Positions 9,095 to 17,788 of a stretch of 64,000 bases of DNA are shown piece by piece. The first letter of the stretch is position 1. Every line of letters begins with the position of its first letter. Source of the DNA: Nocardiopsis alba DSM 43377 (GTDB lineage Bacteria; Actinomycetota; Actinomycetes; Streptosporangiales; Streptosporangiaceae). The position numbers and the translations under genes were made by a program. Under the pieces are notes generated by a model. The model saw nothing but the letters and a program-made list of their open reading frames with translations. It was not told the DNA's origin and did no database searches. The stretch lies in assembly GCF_000341225.1 (NCBI RefSeq), contig NZ_ANAC01000010.1, forward strand, positions 550,672 to 614,671. Reading direction: 5' to 3'.

Positions 9095-10318
9095 TCAAGC
9101 GACCAGAGAACGGTGTGAGGACGCCCGGAGCGTCCCCCGCCCCCTCAGGCTCTCGTAGACCCGCTCGAAGCGTTCGAGAGAACGCCGGTGATCGTGGCCC
9201 AGGGCCATCTCCCGACTGGCCGCCCCGAACCTCGATCGCTCCGGACCGAGCACCGTGACCAGCCGTTCCGCCAACAGCGCGTCGTCGCCCGGCGGGAAAA
9301 GGAAGCCATTGCGCCCCTCCTCCACCAGATGCGGCAACGCCATCGCGTCGGCGGCCACCACCGGCAGCCCCGTCGACATCGCCTCCAACGTGGCGATGCT
9401 CTGTAGTTCGGCCACGCCCGCGATCGCGAACGCGTCCGCCGCCGCGTACACCAACGGCAGATCCTCGTCGGGCACGAAGCCCAGGAAGAACACCCTGTCC
9501 CCCACGCCGAGACCGGCCGCGAGCGCGCGCAACTCCTCCTCGCACTGTCCCGTCCCGGCCAGGACCAACTGCGCGTCGCGCTCCGGAACGATCCTCGCCA
9601 ACGCGCGAACGGTGTCGCCGATCCGCTTCTCCTCGTCCAGACGACCGACGAAGACCACCGTGTCACGGTCGGGAAGACCGAAACGGAGCCGCGCGCGAGC
9701 ACGATCGCGGGGTCGGGGATGGAAACGTTCCAGGTCGATCCCGCACGAGATCGCCTCGACCTCCCGCGCGTACCCCTTCTCCCTCAGAAGCTCGGCGGCG
9801 CGCGGGGTCGGCGTGGTCACGTGGTCGGCCTCGGCCGCCACCCGGACCATGTCCCGCCAGGCCGCCGCGCCCGCGACCCGCTGCATCGGCCGCGGCACCC
9901 GGGCGTGCGCGTACAGGTTGTCCGGCATGAAGTGGTTGGTCAGCAGGACCGGGATCCCCACCGCGCGGGCCCGACGCAGCGCCGAACGGCTGAGCGTGAA
10001 ATGGCTCTGGGTGTGGACGACGTCGGGGTCCAGCCGACCGAGGAGACGGGTGATGTGACCGCCCATGCCCAACGGCAGGGCCGCTCTCATGTGCTGTTGG
10101 AAGGGGATCGGGGCCGAACGCAGCCGGTGCTCGGTGACCGCCCCGTTCACCGTCACGTAGGGGTCCCCCTCGTCCGAGGGGCAGAGTACGTGGACGTGGT
10201 GCCCTCGCTCGGCCAGACCCTCGGCGAGACGGTGGGTGAAGTATCCGGCGCCGTTGACGTCGGGCGGGTAGGTGTCCGAGGCGATGAGCACGTTCAGAGG
10301 ACGGGCGGACTGGGCCAT
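9095..10318 (-). CDS. GT4 family glycosyltransferase
   Basis: A 407-residue GT-B glycosyltransferase. It starts LNVLIASDTYPPDVNGAGYF and has VVHTQSHFTLSRSALRRAR, a GIDLERFHPRP linker, VVFVGRLDEEKRIGDTVRAL and GVAELQSIATLEAMSTGLPV, the donor-binding EX7E segment. It is probably a mannosyl- or glucosyltransferase of the cell envelope; donor and acceptor are not known. ATG 10318 is preferred over GTG 10327 because AAGGAG lies 8 bases before it. The DMT transporter gene lies directly upstream on the same strand with a 46-bp gap, so the two may be co-transcribed. It is related only at superfamily level to the GT at 4808. Confidence 0.88.
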   Translation of the reverse strand: MAQSARPLNVLIASDTYPPDVNGAGYFTHRLAEGLAERGHHVHVLCPSDEGDPYVTVNGAVTEHRLRSAPIPFQQHMRAALPLGMGGHITRLLGRLDPDVVHTQSHFTLSRSALRRARAVGIPVLLTNHFMPDNLYAHARVPRPMQRVAGAAAWRDMVRVAAEADHVTTPTPRAAELLREKGYAREVEAISCGIDLERFHPRPRDRARARLRFGLPDRDTVVFVGRLDEEKRIGDTVRALARIVPERDAQLVLAGTGQCEEELRALAAGLGVGDRVFFLGFVPDEDLPLVYAAADAFAIAGVAELQSIATLEAMSTGLPVVAADAMALPHLVEEGRNGFLFPPGDDALLAERLVTVLGPERSRFGAASREMALGHDHRRSLERFERVYESLRGRGTLRASSHRSLVA

Positions 10319-10364
10319 GACGGGCACTCCTTCGTACGACGTGGTCCTGACGTTCGGTCGGGGG

Positions 10365-11267
10365 TCACCGCGGTCGGTGCCGCCTGGTGACGGTGGTGGT
10401 CGCGCGCCCCGGTGCCTCCGGGTTGCGATGTCGGGAACGGGCCAGGCTCACCGTCCCCAGGATCGCCGTGAGCGCGAAGATCCCGGCTCCGACCTGGGCG
10501 GCGAGCGTTCCGGGCACCCCTTCTCCGAGCAGGAGGGCCCCGATCCCCACCCCGACCACCGGGTCGGCGATGAGCAGGGTCGCGTAGGCGGCGGCGAAGT
10601 GGCCGGTCCGGTAGGCGTTCTGTAGGAGCAGGGCGCCGAAGACCGCGGTCACCACGGCCATCAGGGTGAGCCAGTCGAACAGCCGCAGCGGATCGGTCAC
10701 GGCCCCGGCGGTGATCACCCGGGCCAGGCCCGAGGTCGTTCCGAGCGCGGCGCCACCCGCCAGGGCCAGGGCGAGCGCCCGGGCCCCGCTGGGCATCCAA
10801 CGGGCGGTGAGGTAGACGATCGCCCCGAAGGCGATGATGGTGCCGGCCAGCGCCAGACCGGTCCCCGTCGACATGACGGGGGGCCGGGAGCTGTGCGGGA
10901 ACAGCGACAGCACACCGGCCAGGCCGACCATCACCGCCACGCCCGCGACGATCTGCGAGACGCGGACACGCTGACGGTTGAAGAACGCCGACAGCACGAT
11001 GGCGAACAGCAGGCCGGTGACCCCGATGGGCTGGATGATGGTGAGCGGGGCTCCGCTGAGCGCCACCAGGTGCAGAGAGGCGCCCAGCGCGGCGGCCCCG
11101 GTCCCCGCGAGCCAGCGCGGTTGGCGCAACAGGTGGAGGAGGAAACCCGCGCGGGCCACCTGTTCCCCCGGAGCCCGGACGGCGTCGCGTTCCTGGAGGG
11201 CCGAACCCAACGCCAGACTGAAGGCGCCCACCATGGCGATGAGCACGGACCACACCATCAGCGCCAC
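10365..11267 (-). CDS. DMT superfamily (EamA-like) membrane transporter
   Basis: A 300-residue protein with about ten hydrophobic helices in two halves, the drug/metabolite transporter layout. LSGAPLTIIQPIGVTGLLFAI in the first half and AAAYATLLIADPVVGVGIGAL in the second are the repeated EamA signatures. The C-terminus is a short basic tail. The start is GTG 11267; ATG 11258 is equally possible, since neither has a clear ribosome-binding site. The substrate is unknown. It is divergent from the hexosaminidase gene and upstream of a glycosyltransferase on the same strand. Confidence 0.82.
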   Translation of the reverse strand: MALMVWSVLIAMVGAFSLALGSALQERDAVRAPGEQVARAGFLLHLLRQPRWLAGTGAAALGASLHLVALSGAPLTIIQPIGVTGLLFAIVLSAFFNRQRVRVSQIVAGVAVMVGLAGVLSLFPHSSRPPVMSTGTGLALAGTIIAFGAIVYLTARWMPSGARALALALAGGAALGTTSGLARVITAGAVTDPLRLFDWLTLMAVVTAVFGALLLQNAYRTGHFAAAYATLLIADPVVGVGIGALLLGEGVPGTLAAQVGAGIFALTAILGTVSLARSRHRNPEAPGRATTTVTRRHRPR

Positions 11268-11663
11268 CGTCCCGCCCCGCTCGGAACGGTCTCCCGCGTT
11301 CCCCGCATCCCCGGTACCCCCACCACTCGGTCGCGCCCGTGTCCGACAGGAGAACGGGTATGGCCAGAACAGTACGGTCGGGGCCGTGAGCAGGCGATAA
11401 CGTCAGCCCCCGTCTCCTCGGTCGTGTCACCCCCACCTCGGAGAGAGGGGTAGACCCGACCACCGGGCGAGGGCGTTCGGCGCGCGATCGCGTTTCGGCG
11501 ACGCCGACATCGGTCCTCTGTCCCTACGTCTCCCGCAAAAGCCGGTGCGTTAAGAGCCTTTCGGGGTCAAAAGTAGGTATTGGGTAGCCCTAAAAAAGGG
11601 ACCCTCACGACCGTTAGACGGTGGGGCTGTGCCTCGTTCGGCGAGCGTGACACTATGTCCGGT

Positions 11664-11679
11664 ATTGGTCTAGACCGGA
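11664..11679. promoter_or_regulatory. DasR-responsive element (dre)
   Basis: The 16-bp site ATTGGTCTAGACCGGA has the palindromic core GGTCTAGACC and closely matches the known dre consensus (ACTGGTCTAGACCAGT-like). It sits 16-31 bp upstream of the hexosaminidase ATG, directly before its AGGAG, so DasR binding would repress the gene. GlcN-6-P or GlcNAc-6-P release is expected from known DasR biology. The rest of the 427-bp divergent gap (11268-11663) shows no gene. Confidence 0.88.
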
Positions 11680-11694
11680 TAGGAGCAGTACTCC

Positions 11695-13335
11695 ATGTCT
11701 GACAACCCCCGCACCTCACCCATGTCCCTGGTCCCTCTCCCCCGCGAGATCAGGACGGAAGGAGAGGAGGGGCTGGTGCTCACCGCCACCACCCGTCTCT
11801 CGGCCGACAACGAGGCCAAGGGCACCCTCTCCTGGCTCCGGCGCGAGCTCGGCGCCGCGACCGGTCTGCCCCTGAACGTCGGCGAGGAGGAGGACGCCCG
11901 GATCCGGTTGAGCGTCGATCCGACCGCGGGCCTCGGCCGTGAGGGCTACCGTCTGATCGTCGACGGGGAGGGCGCCATCATCGTCGGCAACGACCCCGCC
12001 GGTGTCTTCTACGGAGCCCAGACCCTGCGCCAGCTCCTCCCCGTCGACGCCTACCGTGACGCGCCCTTGGGCGAGGAGACCGTCTGGCGACTCCCCGCGG
12101 TGCACATCACCGACGCCCCCCGATTCCGATGGCGCGGGGCCATGCTGGACATCGCCCGGCACTTCCAGCCCAAGCGCGAGATCCTGCGCTTCATCGACCT
12201 GCTGGCCCTGCACAAGCTCAACGTGCTGCACCTGCACCTGACCGACGACCAGGGATGGCGGATCGAGATCCGTCGCTACCCCCGCCTGACCGAGGTGGGC
12301 TCCTGGCGGACCGAGAGCCAGGTCGGCACCTCCAAGCCCCCCGTGTTCGACGGTCGACCGCACGGCGGTTTCCTCACCCAGGACGACATCCGCGAGATCG
12401 TGGCCTACGCCGACGCCCGCCACGTCACGGTCGTCCCGGAGATCGACGTGCCCGGGCACTCCCAGGCCGCCATCCACGCCTACCCCGAACTGGGCGAGGT
12501 CGGAGAGATCCCGGTCGGCACGCAGTGGGGCATCTTCGAGGAGGTGCTGGCGGTCACCGACAACGTGCTGGAGTTCTACAAGAACGTCTTCGACGAGCTC
12601 ATCGAGCTGTTCCCCAGCACCTACGTGCACGTGGGCGGGGACGAGTGCCCCAAGACCCAGTGGAAGAACAGCGAGTCGGCGCAGAAGAGGATCCGGGAGG
12701 AGGGCCTCGCCGACGAGGACGAGCTCCAGAGCTGGTTCATCCGACAGTTGGACGACCACCTGACCGCCCGGGGCCGGCGTCTGCTCGGCTGGGACGAGAT
12801 CCTCGAGGGCGGTCTGGCCCCGGGCGCCACGGTGATGTCCTGGCGGGGCGAGGAGGGCGGGATCGACGCCGCGCGCGCCGGCCACGACGTGATCATGGCC
12901 CCCACCGCCACGTCCTACCTGGACTACAAGCAGTCCGAGAGCCCCGACGAGCCCGTCCCCGTGGGCACCCTCCTTCGGGTGGAGGACGTGTACGACTCCG
13001 GGATCGTCCCGTCCGGTCTCACCGAGGAGGAGACCGAGCACGTGCTGGGCGCCCAGATGAACCTGTGGAGCGAGCACGTCGACAACGCGCGCCGGCTCGA
13101 CTACATGGTCTTCCCGCGGCTGACCGCCTTCTCGGAGAAGGTGTGGTCCTCCCACGAACGCGACTACGCCGCCTTCGAACCGCGCCTTCGGGAACACCTG
13201 CGCCGCCTGGACGCGGCGGGGGTGGAGTACCGCCCCCTGGACGGTCCTCGTCCCTGGCACACCCGTCCCGGTGTGTACGGCTGGGGCTACTCCCCCGACG
13301 GTGAGGCGCCCGAGCAGGGCCACGACCGGGCCTGA
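11695..13335 (+). CDS. beta-N-acetylhexosaminidase, GH20
   Basis: A 546-residue GH20 enzyme that removes terminal GlcNAc from chito-oligomers. An N-terminal GH20b-like domain (residues 1-140) is followed by the TIM barrel starting RFRWRGAMLDIARHF. The catalytic Asp-Glu pair is in HVGGDECPKTQW at about residues 316-317. No signal peptide is seen, so it acts in the cytoplasm on imported chitobiose. A dre operator immediately upstream puts it in the DasR regulon, and AGGAG lies 9 bases before ATG 11695. This matches known DasR-controlled chitin catabolism in actinomycetes. It converges on the PLP-enzyme gene across a perfect terminator. Confidence 0.95.
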   Translation: MSDNPRTSPMSLVPLPREIRTEGEEGLVLTATTRLSADNEAKGTLSWLRRELGAATGLPLNVGEEEDARIRLSVDPTAGLGREGYRLIVDGEGAIIVGNDPAGVFYGAQTLRQLLPVDAYRDAPLGEETVWRLPAVHITDAPRFRWRGAMLDIARHFQPKREILRFIDLLALHKLNVLHLHLTDDQGWRIEIRRYPRLTEVGSWRTESQVGTSKPPVFDGRPHGGFLTQDDIREIVAYADARHVTVVPEIDVPGHSQAAIHAYPELGEVGEIPVGTQWGIFEEVLAVTDNVLEFYKNVFDELIELFPSTYVHVGGDECPKTQWKNSESAQKRIREEGLADEDELQSWFIRQLDDHLTARGRRLLGWDEILEGGLAPGATVMSWRGEEGGIDAARAGHDVIMAPTATSYLDYKQSESPDEPVPVGTLLRVEDVYDSGIVPSGLTEEETEHVLGAQMNLWSEHVDNARRLDYMVFPRLTAFSEKVWSSHERDYAAFEPRLREHLRRLDAAGVEYRPLDGPRPWHTRPGVYGWGYSPDGEAPEQGHDRA

Positions 13336-13340
13336 GCCCG

Positions 13341-13372
13341 CGCGGGGGCGGTGCGAGCGCACCGCCCCCGCG
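13341..13372. terminator. bidirectional terminator after hexosaminidase
   Basis: A perfect 14-bp stem (CGCGGGGGCGGTGC / GCACCGCCCCCGCG) with the loop GAGC lies between convergent stop codons. Confidence 0.85.
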
Positions 13373-13388
13373 TTCGACCGCGGGAGGC

Positions 13389-14642
13389 TCAGAAGTAGGT
13401 GGCGATGACGTCGACCACCCGGTCCTCGTCATCGACGACCGGGATGATCCGCCAACGGTCGAAGGCCGTGCACGGGTGGGAGATCCCGAAGGAGACCAGA
13501 TCCCCCGGGCGCAGGGTGGTACCGGAGGACACCTCGAGGTAGGCGTGGTGGTCGTTGAGCCCGACCACCTCGATCCCCTCCGCCGGCACGGTCTCCCCGT
13601 CCACGCGGCGTACCACCCGGGGGATCGGATACCCCTGGTCGTGGTTGGCCTCGCGGCGGCCCATCCCGGCGATCGCCAGGCCCTCCTCCGGGACCGAGGT
13701 GATCTGCGCCCACAGTTCGAGGGCGCCGGCGAGGGCCTCCGGACCCTCGGGAAGACGGTTGTAGGGGGTCGTGCGCCGGTAGAGCCCGTCGTCGTGGGCG
13801 ACGTAGGCGCCACTGCGCAGGATCGGGACCACGTCCTCGCGGCCGCCCAGGGCGTCGGCGACCAGGTCGAACCAGGCGCTGCCGCCGACGGAGAGCACCG
13901 GCCGTTCCAGACCGTGCTCCCCGACCAGGGCCGACGCGTCTTCGAGGAGATCGTCCAGGAATCCCCGCACACCCTCGGCGTCGCCGAGCTGTCCCTCGTA
14001 GCCCGCGACCCCGGCGAGCTCCAGTCCCGGCGCGTTCACGACCTCGCGGGCGATCGACAGTACGCCCTCGCGTGTCCGTCGCCCCGTACGGCCGCCGGGG
14101 GTCCCCCGTTCGACCAGCACCCGGAGCGGGCGGCCGTTCTCGCGCGTGACTCCGCCGGGCGCCGAGGCCTCCGAGGCGATCGCGACGCCCTCCGAGGAGT
14201 CGACGTAGAAGAGGAACTCGAAGTCGGGATCGGCGTCGAGCTCGGCGACCGCCCAGCTCAAGGCCTTGGGGTCGAGCAGCTCGTTGGCGACCAGGATCCG
14301 ACTCACCCCGAAGCCGCGGAAGGCCAGTGCCTGGCCCGCGGTGGCCGCGGTGATCCCCCAGGCCCCCGCCTCGATCTGACGCCGGGTGATGACCGGAGAC
14401 ATCGCGGTCTTGCCGTGCGGGGCGAACAGCAGACCGCGCTCCCGGGAGAAGTCGGAGAGCGCGGAGAGGTTGCGGTCCAGGTCCGAGGCGCGCAACACCA
14501 TGAGCGGCCAGGTGAACGGCCCGGTGAACAGATGATCCCGACGAGAGGCGAACTCGTCGAGGGTGATGGGATCCCTCGGCCACCACAGGCCCTTGGTGTG
14601 CCGGTCGATGTACTCCTCGGGGACGGACAGCCGGTCGCTCAC
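13389..14642 (-). CDS. D-serine dehydratase-like PLP enzyme (DSD1 / alanine racemase N-terminal fold)
   Basis: A 417-residue member of the COG3616 group, often labelled amino acid deaminase. The alanine-racemase-type barrel begins WPLMVLRASDLDRNL, and the PLP lysine is in FAPHGKTAMSP at about residue 78. The C-terminal metal-binding domain carries GLNDHHAYLEV and GISHPCTAFDRW with the conserved His and Cys. The likely reaction is deamination of D-serine, D-threonine or a related D-amino acid. GTG 14642 is chosen because GGAG lies 5 bases upstream; the frame extends 80 residues further but that part is low-complexity. The neighbouring chitin and wall-related genes fit a role in wall-derived D-amino acids, which is inference. 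Confidence 0.85.
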   Translation of the reverse strand: MSDRLSVPEEYIDRHTKGLWWPRDPITLDEFASRRDHLFTGPFTWPLMVLRASDLDRNLSALSDFSRERGLLFAPHGKTAMSPVITRRQIEAGAWGITAATAGQALAFRGFGVSRILVANELLDPKALSWAVAELDADPDFEFLFYVDSSEGVAIASEASAPGGVTRENGRPLRVLVERGTPGGRTGRRTREGVLSIAREVVNAPGLELAGVAGYEGQLGDAEGVRGFLDDLLEDASALVGEHGLERPVLSVGGSAWFDLVADALGGREDVVPILRSGAYVAHDDGLYRRTTPYNRLPEGPEALAGALELWAQITSVPEEGLAIAGMGRREANHDQGYPIPRVVRRVDGETVPAEGIEVVGLNDHHAYLEVSSGTTLRPGDLVSFGISHPCTAFDRWRIIPVVDDEDRVVDVIATYF

Positions 14643-14811
14643 GTGGTCTCCGCTTCCTGGCCGGCCCGGTTCCGGAAGGTGCCGTTCGGGCTCCTCCGGA
14701 ACCGGGTGCTGAGGTTCGTTCCGGCACCGATCATCGCACCGACGTCGAGAGCCGTCGGAGACCGGGGCCGCCGGATCGATCCTCGCCCCACGACCGGGGC
14801 GGAAGGAGCGG

Positions 14812-15840
14812 CTAGTCCTCGTCCTGCCCCTGATCGTCGTCGTTCTCGTCCTGCCCCTGGTCGTCCTCCGTCGACCGCTCACGCTCGGCGAGGAACTCGT
14901 CGATGACGTCCCGGCCCACGGCGGGGACGTCGGTGATGAACCCGTCGACCCCGGTCTCCAGGGTCCGGCGCATCTGCTCGGGGTCGTTGATCGTGTACGG
15001 CATGATCTCCAGGCCCGCCTCGTGGACGGCGGACACGTAGTCGGCGTCGACGTCCTTGTAGGAGGGGTTGATCATGCGGGCCCAGGAGTACTCCTCGATC
15101 CGGTCCACGGGGACCAGGCCGAGCAGACCGTGCGGAACGGAGGGCAGCAGCTCCTGGGACAGCTCGGTGGACTCCCAGTCGAAGCTCTGCACCACGAGGC
15201 GGTGCGGCTCGTCGGGCGAGTCGGGCATCAGCCAGTAGGGGCTCCGCGCCAGTTCGTCCGCGATCCGCTTCTCGATCCCGGGGTAGAGCTCGGGGGCCTT
15301 GATCTCCAGGAGCAGGTTCATCTCGTGTTCCTGGAGGCGGTCCAGGACCTCGCGCAGGTCGGGGACCGGTTCGCCCGTGTACTCGGGCCCGAAGGAACTT
15401 CCGGCGTCGAGGCGGCGGATCTCCTCCATCGTGAAGTCGCCGACGTCGTAGGGCGCCCGGCCGGGGAAGACCTCGGCGACGTCGGTGGTGCGTTCGAGCG
15501 TGGTGTCGTGCATGATGACGAGCTCGTCGTCCGCGGTGAGCTGGACGTCGACCTCGACGGTCTCCGCGCCGAGTCGGTCGGCCTCGTCGATGGCCGCGAG
15601 GGTGTTCTCGGGCGCGGTGCCCGAGGCCCCTCGATGGGCGACGGCGATGATCGGGCGGGACGAGGTCTCGGAGTCGAGTCCGACGCGCTGCGCCCCGGGG
15701 CCGGCCGAACCGGTGGTGGTCGGTGTGGTCGTCTCACGTTCCTGCGGAGCGAGAGCGGACGTGGTCGCGAGAGCGGGGCTCGCGAGAACGGACAACGAGA
15801 GTGTTGTGACTCCGACGATGAAACCGATGCGCTGGTGCAC
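14812..15840 (-). CDS. secreted glycerophosphodiester phosphodiesterase
   Basis: A 342-residue exported enzyme that hydrolyses deacylated phospholipid diesters to glycerol-3-phosphate. A signal peptide (hydrophobic IGFIVGVTTLSLSVLA, then ASPALA) is followed by a Thr-rich linker. The GDPD barrel starts AVAHRGASGTAPENT with the catalytic His near residue 69, then VEVDVQLTADDELVIMHD. The C-terminus is an acidic tandem repeat (DDQGQDEN, DDDQGQDED). GTG 15840 is preferred over ATG 15852 because GGGAGG lies between them at the right spacing. It stands alone, divergent from the next secreted protein. Confidence 0.9.
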   Translation of the reverse strand: MHQRIGFIVGVTTLSLSVLASPALATTSALAPQERETTTPTTTGSAGPGAQRVGLDSETSSRPIIAVAHRGASGTAPENTLAAIDEADRLGAETVEVDVQLTADDELVIMHDTTLERTTDVAEVFPGRAPYDVGDFTMEEIRRLDAGSSFGPEYTGEPVPDLREVLDRLQEHEMNLLLEIKAPELYPGIEKRIADELARSPYWLMPDSPDEPHRLVVQSFDWESTELSQELLPSVPHGLLGLVPVDRIEEYSWARMINPSYKDVDADYVSAVHEAGLEIMPYTINDPEQMRRTLETGVDGFITDVPAVGRDVIDEFLAERERSTEDDQGQDENDDDQGQDED

Positions 15841-16096
15841 CGGGCCTCCCATATTCGCGTGGACTGGCCGACTGCACCCTTCAGGGTGAGCGCGCCCGGT
15901 GACCTGTCGGTGACCGTGCGCGGAGCAGTCGGTGATCCGCCGCCCATCTTCTGGTGGCCGAAACCACCATGACCGACGAATCTCACCCTATGTATGCCTT
16001 TGGCTACTTCATGTCCGATTTTTGACTACAAGCCCTTCGATAAACACGGAGGGTCTTGAAAAAATCACTAGCAGTAGTCGATGGGAAGGAACACGC

Positions 16097-17572
16097 ATGC
16101 GCAAGCACCACAAGAGGTGGGTCGCGCTCCTCGGCGCCGCCGCGATCTCGACCTCGGGTCTGGTCGGCCTCGCCGGAACGGCGGCGGCGGACGACAGGGA
16201 CGCCCAGGCGTTCGCCTGGCCGATGATCGAACAGGGGACGTCCTCGTACAGCATCGACGGGTACGAGATCGGCTACCTTCCCCCGGAACTGGGCGACTAC
16301 GGCATCAACGCCACGTCCACGACGGACCGTCACGGGGACCGGGAATCACGTGTCTCGTGGGTCCGAGGCCCCGACCAGCTCTACGCCCGGGTCGGGATCC
16401 TGCGCTCCGAACGCGTCCAGGACCTGGAGGACCTCCGGGAGAGCCGCTACAGCCACCTGTCCAAGGACTCGTTGGAGGCGCTCCCCGAGAGCGAGACGTT
16501 CCCGAGCGGGGCCTATCTGTCCGAGGAGACCGGCGACCTCTTCTGGGTCGAGGAGCCGGGCATCGCCGTCACCACGCATCTGCGCCCCGAACTGTGGGAT
16601 CGGGCCGAACTGCTGCGGATGGCCGAGGCGGTCGCCCCGTTGGACGACCGCGCCGCGATCGAGAACGTGCCTGCGACGACCGAGGAACCCGCGGCCGAGA
16701 CCGTCGCCGTGGAACCCGTGACCGAGGAGGCCGCCGCGGAGGCCGTGTCCGAGGAGGTGTCGGTGGAGGAGACCCCCGCCGAGGAGGCCGCCGCTCAGGC
16801 CGGGCCCGCCTCCGGTCAGGGGGAGGTCGAGACCCCCGCCGAGCAGGCCCCCGCCGAGGAGACCGCCGTCGAGGAGACCGCCGTCGAGGAGACCGCTGTC
16901 GAGGAGGGCCAGGCCGAGGCACCCACCGAGGAGGTCGCCGAAGAGGCGCCCGCCCAGGAGGGGGCCACCGAGGTGACGGCCCCCGAGGCCCCGGCCGAGG
17001 AGAGCGAATCCGAGGGCGTCGGGCTCCCCGAAGGCGTCACCTCGCGTGAGGTGAAGACCTGTCTGATCGAACGCTTCGTCGACCTCGACACCGGGGAGAG
17101 CCGACTCGACCGGTCTCGGATGACCCCCACCGCCGAGCGGTACCTCGACGAGGCGTTGGCCGCGAAGCCCTTGGACGACACCGGCCGCGACCGTCTGCTC
17201 GCCACCGTCTGGTACTACGGCGACGAGGGCGACAAGGTCGCGGCGACCGACGATTGCGCCCAGCGCTTCTCGCTTCGGGACGAGGAGGTCGAGGGCGTGC
17301 TCGGCCAGGTCTCCGACCTGATCGCCGGGATGGTCCGCGACGCGGAGGAGGTGGCCTTCGGTTCGGAGGAGACCACCGAGGAGGCCCCGGCCGAGGCGCC
17401 CGTCGAGGAGGTCGCCCCCGAAGCGACGGACACCGCCGAGGGCACCGAGACCACGACCCGGGAGAGCGCGGAGCAGGAGAGCCCCGAGCTCGTCATCGAC
17501 CCGATCGGCGCGGCCGAGTGGAACGAACTCCTGGACTCACTGCCCTGGAGCCTTCCGGGTACGACCCGCTAG
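16097..17572 (+). CDS. secreted Glu/Ala-rich hypothetical protein
   Basis: A 491-residue exported protein of unknown function. ATG 16097 follows AAGGA and begins a basic n-region plus hydrophobic core ending GLAGTAAADD, a typical signal peptide. Residues 30-190 form a globular N-terminal domain. A long acidic, repetitive segment follows (units such as PAEE, ETAVEE three times in a row, VTEEAAAE). A second folded segment with two cysteines (KTCLIERF and ATDDCAQRF) comes next, then another acidic stretch. There is no catalytic motif I can name. The repeats suggest a flexible wall-spanning linker. It is monocistronic with a strong terminator. Confidence 0.8.
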   Translation: MRKHHKRWVALLGAAAISTSGLVGLAGTAAADDRDAQAFAWPMIEQGTSSYSIDGYEIGYLPPELGDYGINATSTTDRHGDRESRVSWVRGPDQLYARVGILRSERVQDLEDLRESRYSHLSKDSLEALPESETFPSGAYLSEETGDLFWVEEPGIAVTTHLRPELWDRAELLRMAEAVAPLDDRAAIENVPATTEEPAAETVAVEPVTEEAAAEAVSEEVSVEETPAEEAAAQAGPASGQGEVETPAEQAPAEETAVEETAVEETAVEEGQAEAPTEEVAEEAPAQEGATEVTAPEAPAEESESEGVGLPEGVTSREVKTCLIERFVDLDTGESRLDRSRMTPTAERYLDEALAAKPLDDTGRDRLLATVWYYGDEGDKVAATDDCAQRFSLRDEEVEGVLGQVSDLIAGMVRDAEEVAFGSEETTEEAPAEAPVEEVAPEATDTAEGTETTTRESAEQESPELVIDPIGAAEWNELLDSLPWSLPGTTR

Positions 17573-17606
17573 GACGAAGGGAGCGATCTCCCGTCCGATC
17601 GATCGG

Positions 17607-17638
17607 CCCGGGGTCGGCGCGTACCCGCCGGCCCCGGG
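17607..17638 (+). terminator. terminator after Glu/Ala-rich secreted protein
   Basis: A 13-bp stem with one G-U pair (CCCGGGGTCGGCG / CGCCGGCCCCGGG) and a 6-nt loop begins 34 bases after the stop codon. Confidence 0.75.
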
Positions 17639-17788
17639 TTCTCTTCGTCCACTCCCCACCCCTCTCCCCCCAGAACCTCCCATTCGCCCTCAATTCACCA
17701 GAACTCATGCTGTACCGTCACCCTCGTCCGATCGGCACGCCCCGCCCCGATGGTCCGGCCATCCCCCATCCCACAGGAGGACGAGTCC

